NCBI GenBank assembly: GCA_038231575.1
Contig: JBBRLB010000004.1
Span: 15,206-79,205, forward strand
Reading direction: 5' to 3'
DNA length: 64,000 bases
DNA from: CAITWF01 sp038231575
GTDB taxonomy: Bacteria; Verrucomicrobiota; Verrucomicrobiia; Opitutales; Opitutaceae
Part shown: piece by piece, positions 30,654 to 38,188 of the stretch
How positions within the stretch are numbered: the stretch's first letter is position 1
Layout of the letters: every line of letters begins with the position of its first letter
Made by a program: the position numbers and the translations under genes
The notes under the pieces: model-generated
Databases searched by the model: none
What the model was told of the DNA's origin: nothing
Seen by the model: only the letters and a program-made list of their open reading frames with translations

Positions 30654-31583
30654 TCAACTCCGGGATCGTTTGCAGAACCAGCCAAGCTCCATCCACGTCG
30701 CGAACCACTCACGCACCTCCTCTGGCTTCACGCTGGGACCCGCGGCCGCGACGGCCTGCACGAGGGTGCGACCCGCGGCGATCGCGGTGAGCATCTTGAA
30801 TGCGGGCGCATCAACGCGCTTGTAGAAGAGCCGGAGATCGTAGCGGTGGACGACGATGAAGGTTTTCTGCCGCGGCGGCCGCCGCACGACTTTGCGTGAT
30901 ACCGCGCGCGGGCCGTGATCGATCGCGTTGCTCGCCTCGCTGCGGAGCGCATCGCGTTTTTTGATCGCGAGCACGTAGTCGTCCACCGGCCAGTCGAAGG
31001 CGAGGAGCGAGAGATACGGTTGCAGCCTGAGCCGCAGTTTCGCGGGCGGCCTGTCGGCGAGATCGTCGGGCGTGAGCACGGGCTTCGCCTCGCCGTCGAA
31101 GGCCTCCGTCTGCGCCCATTCGAACCGCGCGATGGCGTGCGCGAGAGCGGTGTCGGGCGCGGTAAGCCGGGGCGTCTCACGGATAAACTGCGGGAGCCGC
31201 GAGGAGAGATTCCGCATCGTGAACGACTGCGACGGATATTTCGCGAGATAGGCGCGCACCAGCGCGTCGAATTTCTTTTCGCCCAGCAATCCGCGGAGGC
31301 CCGGCGCGTCCTCATAGACACCGTCGATCAATCGATACCAGTAGCTGATGCTATAAATCCGGAGTCGCTCGACGGCGGTGAGCCGGGCGTTTGGCTTGAT
31401 GAATTCCTCGATCGCCTCGGCCATCGGCCGGCCGTCGGACCAGCGTGGCGCGAGCTGGTCGTCCGCGGTGAGCGGTGTCACCAGCGCATGCGTCATCATC
31501 CGCTGCAGTGCGCGCAGATCGGCATCGGTGCGCAGCCGTTTCGGCGCGTGCGGGGGCGCGGGCTTGAGGCCGACCGGGATCAT
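30654..31583 (-). CDS. bufC: DUF2063 (HvfC/BufC-like) partner protein of the MNIO enzyme
   Basis: A 309-residue cytoplasmic protein. The N-terminal half matches the DUF2063 'putative DNA-binding' domain (DLRALQRMMTHALVTP, NARLTAVERLRIYSISYWYR, YLAKYPSQSFTMRNLSSRLP). The C-terminal part contains DAPAFKMLTAIAAGRTLVQA. In characterised bufferin and Hvf systems this protein is the partner that presents the precursor to the MNIO oxidase. Its ATG overlaps the stop of the DUF692 gene by 4 bp (31580-31583), so the two are translationally coupled. The gene symbol follows the bufferin nomenclature and is inferred from synteny. Confidence 0.85.
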   Translation of the reverse strand: MIPVGLKPAPPHAPKRLRTDADLRALQRMMTHALVTPLTADDQLAPRWSDGRPMAEAIEEFIKPNARLTAVERLRIYSISYWYRLIDGVYEDAPGLRGLLGEKKFDALVRAYLAKYPSQSFTMRNLSSRLPQFIRETPRLTAPDTALAHAIARFEWAQTEAFDGEAKPVLTPDDLADRPPAKLRLRLQPYLSLLAFDWPVDDYVLAIKKRDALRSEASNAIDHGPRAVSRKVVRRPPRQKTFIVVHRYDLRLFYKRVDAPAFKMLTAIAAGRTLVQAVAAAGPSVKPEEVREWFATWMELGWFCKRSRS

Positions 31584-32530
31584 GCCTTGGCGGTGGCGAC
31601 GGCTCTCCGAGTCGTCCTGGGTTCCCGCGCATGCTTCTCTACAAACTCCAGCCCGCTCGGCGAGCCAGCCCCACCCGCGACCTTCCCGGTCGCCTGGCGC
31701 GCACTCGCGATATACGCGTTCGCCTTCATCGCCTCATCGTGGACTTCGTTGAACGACGGGATCTTGTCATCCCACTCGAGGAGCGTCGCGGTCACGCCAC
31801 ACTGGCGAATGGCGTGCGCGTAGAGTTGCCACACCGGATCGAGCACGGGGTGATCGTGGGTGTCCAAAATGTATTTCTCGAATTTCGTGTGCCCCGCCAC
31901 GTGGATTTGGCCGACGCGATCATGCGGCACGCCGTTGAGATAAGCCATCGGGTTGAAGTCGTGATTCTGCGACGAGACGTAGATATTGTTTACGTCGAGG
32001 AGGATGCCGCAGTCGGCGCGCTCGGTGACTTCGCTGAGAAATTCCCACTCGGTCATCTCGCTGACGTGAAACTCGGCATAGCTGCTGACGTTCTCGACGC
32101 AGATCGGCACCTCGAGGACATCGCGCACGTAGCGAATTTTTTCGGCGGTGCGCTTCGCCGCGGAAAACGTGTAGGGCATCGGCAGCAGATCATGCGTGAA
32201 GCGGCCGTCGACGCTGCCCCAACAAAGATGGTCGCTGAGCCACGGTGTCTTCGTGCGCTTCACGAGCGCCTTCAGTTTTTTCAGGTGCGCGCGATCGATT
32301 TTGTCGGCGGAGCCGAAATACATCGAGACGCCGTGCTGCACGACGCGGTATTGTTCGAGAATCTGATCGAGCACGTGGAGCGGGCGGCCGCCGTCCACCA
32401 TGAAATTCTCCGAGATGATTTCGAACCAGTCGCACGTCGGCTTTTTTTCCAGGATGTGCTGGTAGTGCGGCACCCGCAGGCCCAGGCCGATGCCGTAGTC
32501 GGTGAAGGCGTTGAAACGGTTCGCGGGCAT
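31580..32530 (-). CDS. bufB: MNIO (DUF692) multinuclear iron oxidase, bufferin-modifying enzyme
   Basis: A 316-residue DUF692 TIM-barrel enzyme. The opening GIGLGLRVPHYQHILEKKP, and then WFEIISENF, is family-typical. Candidate iron ligands are His66 (VVQHGVS), His101 (SDHLCW), His113 (FTHDLLPMPY), Glu146 (CVENVSSY), Asp179 and Asn181-182 (LLDVNNIYV), His210 (QIHVAGH), Asp223 (DTHDHPV) and Glu252 (LLEWDDKIP). MNIO enzymes oxidise cysteines in ribosomal peptides, for example to oxazolone/thioamide in methanobactin and thiooxazole in bufferins. The neighbouring precursor gene has six cysteines in its mature part. The C-terminal 50 residues are an extra basic tail. The gene symbol is assigned by synteny. 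Confidence 0.9.
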   Translation of the reverse strand: MPANRFNAFTDYGIGLGLRVPHYQHILEKKPTCDWFEIISENFMVDGGRPLHVLDQILEQYRVVQHGVSMYFGSADKIDRAHLKKLKALVKRTKTPWLSDHLCWGSVDGRFTHDLLPMPYTFSAAKRTAEKIRYVRDVLEVPICVENVSSYAEFHVSEMTEWEFLSEVTERADCGILLDVNNIYVSSQNHDFNPMAYLNGVPHDRVGQIHVAGHTKFEKYILDTHDHPVLDPVWQLYAHAIRQCGVTATLLEWDDKIPSFNEVHDEAMKANAYIASARQATGKVAGGAGSPSGLEFVEKHAREPRTTRRAVATAKA

Positions 32531-32551
32531 GTTGAAAAACTGGTTCGGAAG

Positions 32552-32625
32552 AATGTGGAACTCAGGAAATCAGGAACGAACTCCGGCCACCAAATTCTTT
32601 TCTCTGCTTTCCTGAGTTCCACATT
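32552..32625. repeat. 17-bp inverted repeat in the bufA-bufB spacer
   Basis: AATGTGGAACTCAGGAA (32552-32568) and its exact complement TTCCTGAGTTCCACATT (32609-32625) can fold into a long hairpin in the transcript between the bufA terminator and the bufB start. Part of it (32553-32577) is identical in reverse complement to 7271-7295 in the msrP-msrQ spacer. Confidence 0.7.
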
Positions 32626-32653
32626 CGGCTCGAGCCCTTATCAAGGCGAAAAA

Positions 32654-32686
32654 AAACGCGGCCGACGTTCAACGCCGGCCGCGTTT
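32654..32686 (-). terminator. Terminator-like hairpin directly after bufA (candidate attenuator)
   Basis: AAACGCGGCCG (32654-32664) pairs perfectly with CGGCCGCGTTT (32676-32686). On the minus strand the hairpin is followed by an eight-T run (complement of 32649-32656). It starts 12 bp after the bufA stop and before the modification genes. Partial read-through would give much more precursor than enzyme message. Confidence 0.85.
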
Positions 32687-32697
32687 CGCGAAAAAAA

Positions 32698-32976
32698 TCA
32701 GGCCTTCTTCTTGTCGTCCTTCTTGGCGTCCATCGTGGTGCAGCCGCCCTTGCCCTTGCAGGAATTCTTGCCCTTGCAGCCCTTGTCGGAGGTCTTGCAG
32801 CCGCCTTCGCCGGCGCAGCCATTCTTGCCCTTGCAGTCATGCTTGCCCTTGTCGGCTTTGGCTTTCTCTTCCGTGCCGGCCTTGGTCTCGGCGGCGAAAG
32901 CTTTGCTCGCGAGCGAGCCGGCATAGAGACCGGCGATGGCCGCGGACGTGATGAGGAGACGGGTGGACTTGTTCAT
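32698..32976 (-). CDS. bufA: Bufferin-like cysteine-rich RiPP precursor
   Basis: A 92-residue protein. I choose the ATG followed by NKSTRLLITSAAIAGLYAG because it begins a perfect Sec signal peptide ending around KAFAA (residue 29). The mature part is Lys/Gly-rich with six cysteines (48, 54, 60, 67, 73, 79). They form two repeats, HDCKGKNGCAGEGGC and KGCKGKNSCKGKGGC, spaced C-x5-C-x5-C, and a Lys/Asp tail (DAKKDDKKKA) follows. Directly downstream on the same strand are DUF692, DUF2063 and DoxX genes, the bufferin set. Known bufferins are exported, copper-binding peptides with oxidised cysteines. The canonical EGKCG motif is absent here, so the modification pattern may differ. Confidence 0.85.
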   Translation of the reverse strand: MNKSTRLLITSAAIAGLYAGSLASKAFAAETKAGTEEKAKADKGKHDCKGKNGCAGEGGCKTSDKGCKGKNSCKGKGGCTTMDAKKDDKKKA

Positions 32977-33081
32977 ATCGATATGTTTTTGGGTTGGAGA
33001 GACGCCAGGTGCGGGCAACCCGCCCACCTTGCTGGAGTCTTACGTTGGAGAATCAACGCGGGGGGATATTCCCGGGATGTT

Positions 33082-33087
33082 ATTATA
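33082..33087 (-). promoter_or_regulatory. Possible -10 element upstream of bufA
   Basis: Read on the minus strand this is TATAAT within a short AT-rich island (TTGAAAATATAATAACA) in otherwise GC-rich DNA, about 105 bp upstream of the bufA start. No convincing -35 box is seen at the right spacing. I could not fit an ECF-type promoter either. Confidence 0.3.
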
Positions 33088-33111
33088 TTTTCAAGTGCGG
33101 ATTCGGCGGAG

Positions 33112-33172
33112 GGGGAGCGCACCTGCCCCCGTTCGCGCTCAGTCCGGAGCGACCGAGGGCGGCGCGCTCCCC
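33112..33172. terminator. Long hairpin after the hydroxyacid dehydrogenase gene
   Basis: GGGGAGCGC (33112-33120) pairs with GCGCTCCCC (33164-33172), enclosing further G+C-rich pairing. It lies 3 bp past the dehydrogenase stop and would separate that gene from the bufferin operon on the same strand. There is no T-run, so it could act through Rho or as an mRNA end protector. Confidence 0.4.
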
Positions 33173-33175
33173 GGT

Positions 33176-34165
33176 TCACACGACGCGATCCACCAGCGGT
33201 TCGCCGCGCTGGAACGCCGCGAGATTCTGCAGGAAATGCTCCACGATCCGCTCGTCCTGGTCGTGGTGGCCGCCGGCGGTGTGCGGCGTGACGTAGCAAT
33301 TCGGCGCGGTCCACAGCGGGTGATCCTTCGGCAGCGGCTCGGGATCAAAGACGTCGAGATAGGCCGCCCCGAGCCGGCCCGATTGCAACGCCTCGAGCAC
33401 CGCGCCCTGATCGACCGTGGTGCCGCGACCCACATTATAGAAACGCGCGCCCGGCTTCAGGCCCGCGAGCCGGCGGGCGTTGACGTAGTTCCCGGTGCTG
33501 GCGTTTTCGGGGAGAATGTTGACGATGTGATCCGCCGTCGCGAGCGCGCTGCTCACGCTCTCTTCCGGAATGATCCGCACGCCGCGCTCGCTGCGGGTCT
33601 GCCGGCGCACCGCGACGACGTTCATGTTAAAGGGTGCGAGCAACTCCACCAACCGCCGCCCGATCGCGCCGTAGCCGAGCAGGAGCACGGTCTGGCCGTT
33701 GAGCAACCGCGAGTCGTAGCGCCGCTGCTCGTAATGCCACGCGTGATCGTTCAACTGGTCGCGATGCGAAGGCAGGAGCTGGCGGCCGAGCGCGAGCATC
33801 ATCGCGAGCACATGCTGCGCGCACGGATCGGCGAAGACGGTCGAGACATTCGAAAACGCGGCGCCGCGCGCGCGCAACGCTTCCTGAAACTCCGGCGTGT
33901 CGTAGCGCGTGTAGCCCGCGGTCGTGACCTCGACCCAGCGCAGCTTCGGCAGCGTCATGCACTGCTTCGCGTCGGGCTGGCCCAACGCCACGTCCGCCAT
34001 CGGCAGCGACGGATCGGCCCCGCCCGCGGCGAGGACGGAGGTCGAGGCGTTCGATGCATAGACGACGTTGTGCTGCTGAGTGCCCTCGGCGAGCCGGCGC
34101 ATCACGGCGTCGGAAAATTTTGCGTTGCACCAAATCGTGAGGGCGGGGGCGGCAGGCGCGGTCAT
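33176..34165 (-). CDS. D-2-hydroxyacid dehydrogenase (NAD-dependent)
   Basis: A 329-residue protein beginning MTAPAAPALTIWCNAKFSDA; upstream codons look non-coding. The Rossmann motif LLGYGAIGRRLVELL binds NAD(P). The catalytic set is visible as Arg in a NVGRGTTVDQGAVLEAL-like segment (substrate Arg), the Glu in DVFDPEPLPKDHPLW and His in YVTPHTAGGHHDQDE. This resembles the glyoxylate/hydroxypyruvate reductase and phosphoglycerate-dehydrogenase-like branch that reduces 2-oxo acids to D-2-hydroxy acids. The substrate is uncertain. It is divergent from the DUF2339 gene. Confidence 0.85.
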   Translation of the reverse strand: MTAPAAPALTIWCNAKFSDAVMRRLAEGTQQHNVVYASNASTSVLAAGGADPSLPMADVALGQPDAKQCMTLPKLRWVEVTTAGYTRYDTPEFQEALRARGAAFSNVSTVFADPCAQHVLAMMLALGRQLLPSHRDQLNDHAWHYEQRRYDSRLLNGQTVLLLGYGAIGRRLVELLAPFNMNVVAVRRQTRSERGVRIIPEESVSSALATADHIVNILPENASTGNYVNARRLAGLKPGARFYNVGRGTTVDQGAVLEALQSGRLGAAYLDVFDPEPLPKDHPLWTAPNCYVTPHTAGGHHDQDERIVEHFLQNLAAFQRGEPLVDRVV

Positions 34166-34276
34166 GACGGAAAACTTCGCGAGCGCACCCGTCGCGGCAA
34201 GGAAAACGTGCGACCACCGGGGAGCTTGCGTTGACCGACCGCCGCGGCCAGAACCACGCCCGGCGCCATTTCCAGC

Positions 34277-37200
34277 ATGGAAGCTCTCATTACCCTCATC
34301 GGCTTGGGTCTGTTCTTGGTGCTCATCGTCTTTCCGATTTGGGCGATCGTGCGCCTCAATTCGCTGGGTCGCGAAAACGACGCGCTCGCCAGCCATCTCA
34401 GCCAGGTCGAAGCCGATCTCCGGGAAACGCGGGCGAAAGTAGCGTTGCTGGCGAACCGGCCCTCCACCGCAGCGCCCGCGCCGGCCGTTGTCGCGACACC
34501 GATGCCGGTCGCACCCCCGGCCCCACCCGCGCCGCCGCCACCCGAAGCAGCACCGATCGCTCCTTCGGTAATCACTGCTGCGTCGGTGATCGCGTCGGCG
34601 GCGCCGGCCGCGCCACTGGCCGCCGCGCCCGATCCCATCATTTCAAGCGCGCCGCCGCCCCTGCCGCCGCCTCCACCACCACTGCCGGTTCACCCTGTGG
34701 CCGAGACACCACCGGCCCCGTCGGTCGAAGAACCACCGCTGCTGCCGCCGGTGATGGCACCGGAGATCCAGCCACCGGCCCTCGCCCCGATGCCGGCATT
34801 TTTGTCGGAAGCGGCGGCCGCTGCTTCCGCGCCCGCGGGCGCTTTCAAACTCCCGCCGCGCCCGGAGCGGCCCGAGCCGCCCCCCGCCTCACCCATCAAC
34901 TGGGAGCAGTTCATGGGCGTGAAACTCTTCGCGTGGCTTGGCGGACTCGCCGGCCTGCTCGCCGTCGGCTTCTTCGCCAAATACTCTTTCGAGCATAATT
35001 GGATCCCGCCCGAACTGCGCATGGCGATCGGTTTCCTGTTCGCAATCGGGCTGGTGATCGGCGGCCTCAAAATCGATCGCGTGCGCTACGCGGTCGGCGC
35101 GCAGACGCTGATCGCGACGGGCATCGTCAGCCTCTACACGATCACGTTCGCCTGCCGCGCAATTTACCATTTCGCCTTCTTCGGGCCGGTGCCGACGTTC
35201 CTATTGATGGTGCTGGTGACGACCACCGCTTTTCTGCTCGCGGTGCGGCTCGAGGCGCAGGTCATCGCGGTGCTGGGAATTTTGGGCGGCTTCCTGACCC
35301 CGCTCCTCGTCAGCACCGGGCAGGACAACCCGCTCGGGCTCTTCGGCTACATCGCGTTGCTCGACGCGGGTCTTGTCGCCGTCGCACTGCACCGCCGCTG
35401 GCTTTACCTCGTGCCACTCGGCGCGCTCGGGACGATCATCATGCAGATCGGCTGGGCCGTGAAATTTTTCGAAAACGATCCGTCCCGCCAGGGGACCGTC
35501 GCCGTGATTGTCTGCCTCGGGTTTGCCGCGCTGTTCCTCGGCGCGACCATCTTCGCGCGCCGCCGCGAATGCAGCGCACCCGAACTCACCTGGTCCGCGA
35601 TCCTCATGGCCTGCGTGTGCTATGGGTTCGGGGTCTATTTGGTCGACTTCCCCGTCGTCGGCACGCGCGTTGGGCTGCTGTTTTTGTTCGCGCTGCTCGC
35701 CAACGTTTGCCTGCTGACGCTCGCGTGGTTCGAGGGCCTGGCCCCGCTCGTCGCGCTCGCCGCCGCCGGCACGGCGCTGCTGCTGGGCAAATGGGGCGCG
35801 GAGATTTTCACGCCAGGGATGGCGCCGACGGCGATGGGCGTGTGCCTCGGTTTTTGCGCGTTTTTCCTCGCAACCTATTTTGCCGCGCGGCGCTTCGGAC
35901 GGGCGGCGCGCGAAATCACCTGGTCGGCCGTCGCGCTGCCGCTCGTGGCGTTTGGCTTCGCGCTGTTTTTCTTGAAGTATCCGGAAATCGGCGCGCGGGT
36001 CGGGCTGTTCTATGCGTTCGTGCTCGCGGCAACACTTTGCCTGTTCGTGCTCGCGTGGTTCGAGCCGCTGCCGGTGCTCGTCGGGGGGGCCGCCCTCGGC
36101 GTCGCTCTCGTGCAAGCGGTCTGGCTCTCGGCGAATTTCACCGCGGCGCTCGCCCCGACCGCGATGGGAATCTGCCTCGGGTTCTGCACGTTGTTTCTCG
36201 CGGCGTATCTGGCCGCGCGCCGCGGCGGCCGCCGCGCAAAGGAAGTCACGTGGGCCGCGGTCGCCCTGCCGATCGTGGCCTTTGGCTTTGCGTTTTTCTT
36301 CCTCGCGAGCCCGGCAGTGGCGGCGCGGCCGGGCATGCTGTTCACGTTCGTGCTCCTCGCCGATGTGATGCTACTCGTGATCGCGTGGTGCGACGAGGAG
36401 ATGCCGCAACTCCATCTCGTCGCCGGCGCCGCGGTGTTCGTGCTGCTCGCGGCGTGGACGGGCGGACGCCTCACGGCGCCGCTGCTGCCGTGGGCGCTCG
36501 CGTTTTACCTGCTGCACGCGGTGCTGCACACGGCGTTTCCCCTGCTCCTCGAACGCCATCGTCCCGCCGCCGCGCCCGCATGGTGGAGCCAGCTTTTCCC
36601 GCCGATGGCGCTGCTGCTGATGCTGCTGCCACTCTTCAAACTCGAGGCGCTCTCGATCATTTTCTGGCCCTGCGTGCTCCTCGTCGATCTGATCGCGATC
36701 GCGCTGGCGGTGGTCACGGCCTCGATCGCAGCGGTGGGCGTGGTGCTCGTGCTCACGCTGATCGCGACGGGCGTGTGGATTTTCCATGTGCCCGCGACCG
36801 TCGCCGCCGCGCCGTCGCTCCTGCTCGTCATCGGCGGCTTCGCGGTGCTGTTTTTCGCGGCGGGAATATTCCTCGCGCGCAAATTCGGCGACCAGCTCAC
36901 GGCCGCCGTGGGCGACAACAAGTTGCCGGCGTTCCTCGGCAACCCGCGCGCGCAAATCCCCGCGTGCTCCGCGCTGCTGCCGTTTCTGCTGCTCATCATG
37001 ATGACCGCGCGGCTGCCGCTCGGGAATCCCTCACCCGTCTTTGGGCTCGCGCTGCTGCTGGTCGTGATGGTGCTTGGACTCGCGGCGATTTTAGAACTCG
37101 AGTGGCTCCCGGCGTGCGCGCTCGCCGGCGTGGCGGGGCTCGAATACTCGTGGCGCGCCCGGCACTTCGCCGTCGAAGACATCACCGTCCCGCTGGTGTG

Positions 37201-38188
37201 GTATCTCGCCTTCTACACGATCTTCGCGGCCTATCCGTTTGTATTTCGACGCCGCTTCCTGCCGCGCATCGGACCGTGGGCGGTGGCGGCGTTCGGTGGC
37301 GTCGCCCAATTTCCGCTCGTGTATCGGCTCGTGCAGGGAGCCAGCCAGAATCAGGCGCCCCACCTTCTCGGCCTCCTGCCGGCGCTTTTCGCCGTCGCGC
37401 CACTGCTGAGCCTCGTCGTGATTTTGCGTTCCCCGACCGCCAACGCGCGCGCGCGGCTCAATCAGCTCGCGCTGTTTGGTGGCGTCGCACTGCTGTTTAT
37501 CACGCTGATTTTTCCGATTCAATTCGAGCGCCAGTGGCTCACGCTTGGCTGGGCGCTCGAGGGCGCGGCGCTGCTGTGGCTGTTTCACCGCGTGCCGCAC
37601 CCGGGCCTACGCAGCGTCGGCGCGGTGCTGCTCGTGACAGCGTTCGCGCGGCTCGCGCTCAACCCCGCCGTCTTCCAATACCACGCGCGCAGCAGCACCG
37701 CGATCTTCAACTGGTATCTCTACAGCTACGGCCTCGTCACCGCCTGCCTTTTCACCGGCGCGCACCTGCTCGCCCCACCGCGCGCCCGCGTGCTCGGCCT
37801 CCACACCCCGCCACTGCTCAATACCCTTGGCACCGTGCTCGCATTTTTTCTCCTAAACCTCGAGATCGCGGACTTCTTCAGCGCGCCGGGTCAGCGCGTG
37901 CTCGCGTTTCAGTTTTCCGCCAGCTTCGCGAGCGACATGAGCTACACGATCGGCTGGGCGCTGTTCGCGCTCGGGCTGCTGCTCGCCAGCATTTGGCAAC
38001 ACACCCGCGCCGGCCGCTACGCCGCGATCGCGCTGCTCAGCATCGCACTGCTCAAACTTTTCTTCCACGATCTCGCGCGGCTCGACGCCCTCTACCGGAT
38101 CGGCGCGCTCTTTGCCGTCGCGGTCATCGCCACGCTCGCCTCGTTTGCCTATCAACGCTTCCTCCCGGCCAATGAGAAAAAATCTTAA
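34277..38188 (+). CDS. DUF2339 giant polytopic membrane protein
   Basis: A 1303-residue inner-membrane protein. An N-terminal helix (LIGLGLFLVLIVFPIWAIV) and a short coiled-coil (LASHLSQVEADLRETRAKVA) lead to a 200-residue Pro/Ala-rich linker. From the segment WEQFMGVKLFAWLGGLAGLL onward, which is characteristic of DUF2339, it is a chain of more than 25 hydrophobic helices. Three internal repeats share the pattern ALAPTAMGICLGFCTLFLAA / MAPTAMGVCLGFCAFFLATY, indicating duplication of a helix module. The function is unknown. The DUF3999 gene overlaps its end by 17 bp; the two families commonly occur together, which suggests an envelope complex. Confidence 0.85.
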   Translation: MEALITLIGLGLFLVLIVFPIWAIVRLNSLGRENDALASHLSQVEADLRETRAKVALLANRPSTAAPAPAVVATPMPVAPPAPPAPPPPEAAPIAPSVITAASVIASAAPAAPLAAAPDPIISSAPPPLPPPPPPLPVHPVAETPPAPSVEEPPLLPPVMAPEIQPPALAPMPAFLSEAAAAASAPAGAFKLPPRPERPEPPPASPINWEQFMGVKLFAWLGGLAGLLAVGFFAKYSFEHNWIPPELRMAIGFLFAIGLVIGGLKIDRVRYAVGAQTLIATGIVSLYTITFACRAIYHFAFFGPVPTFLLMVLVTTTAFLLAVRLEAQVIAVLGILGGFLTPLLVSTGQDNPLGLFGYIALLDAGLVAVALHRRWLYLVPLGALGTIIMQIGWAVKFFENDPSRQGTVAVIVCLGFAALFLGATIFARRRECSAPELTWSAILMACVCYGFGVYLVDFPVVGTRVGLLFLFALLANVCLLTLAWFEGLAPLVALAAAGTALLLGKWGAEIFTPGMAPTAMGVCLGFCAFFLATYFAARRFGRAAREITWSAVALPLVAFGFALFFLKYPEIGARVGLFYAFVLAATLCLFVLAWFEPLPVLVGGAALGVALVQAVWLSANFTAALAPTAMGICLGFCTLFLAAYLAARRGGRRAKEVTWAAVALPIVAFGFAFFFLASPAVAARPGMLFTFVLLADVMLLVIAWCDEEMPQLHLVAGAAVFVLLAAWTGGRLTAPLLPWALAFYLLHAVLHTAFPLLLERHRPAAAPAWWSQLFPPMALLLMLLPLFKLEALSIIFWPCVLLVDLIAIALAVVTASIAAVGVVLVLTLIATGVWIFHVPATVAAAPSLLLVIGGFAVLFFAAGIFLARKFGDQLTAAVGDNKLPAFLGNPRAQIPACSALLPFLLLIMMTARLPLGNPSPVFGLALLLVVMVLGLAAILELEWLPACALAGVAGLEYSWRARHFAVEDITVPLVWYLAFYTIFAAYPFVFRRRFLPRIGPWAVAAFGGVAQFPLVYRLVQGASQNQAPHLLGLLPALFAVAPLLSLVVILRSPTANARARLNQLALFGGVALLFITLIFPIQFERQWLTLGWALEGAALLWLFHRVPHPGLRSVGAVLLVTAFARLALNPAVFQYHARSSTAIFNWYLYSYGLVTACLFTGAHLLAPPRARVLGLHTPPLLNTLGTVLAFFLLNLEIADFFSAPGQRVLAFQFSASFASDMSYTIGWALFALGLLLASIWQHTRAGRYAAIALLSIALLKLFFHDLARLDALYRIGALFAVAVIATLASFAYQRFLPANEKKS

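Noticed and set aside
33010..33060. An ECF-sigma-type promoter before bufA (GTAAG and CGTCT boxes on the minus strand)
   Set aside because: The two boxes are about 34 bp apart, far too long for an ECF promoter spacing of 16-18 bp. The match is probably chance.
34999..38175. A long second-frame reading on the plus strand within the DUF2339 gene
   Set aside because: The product is Arg/Ala-rich without domains, while the overlapping frame encodes a coherent chain of membrane helices with family motifs.
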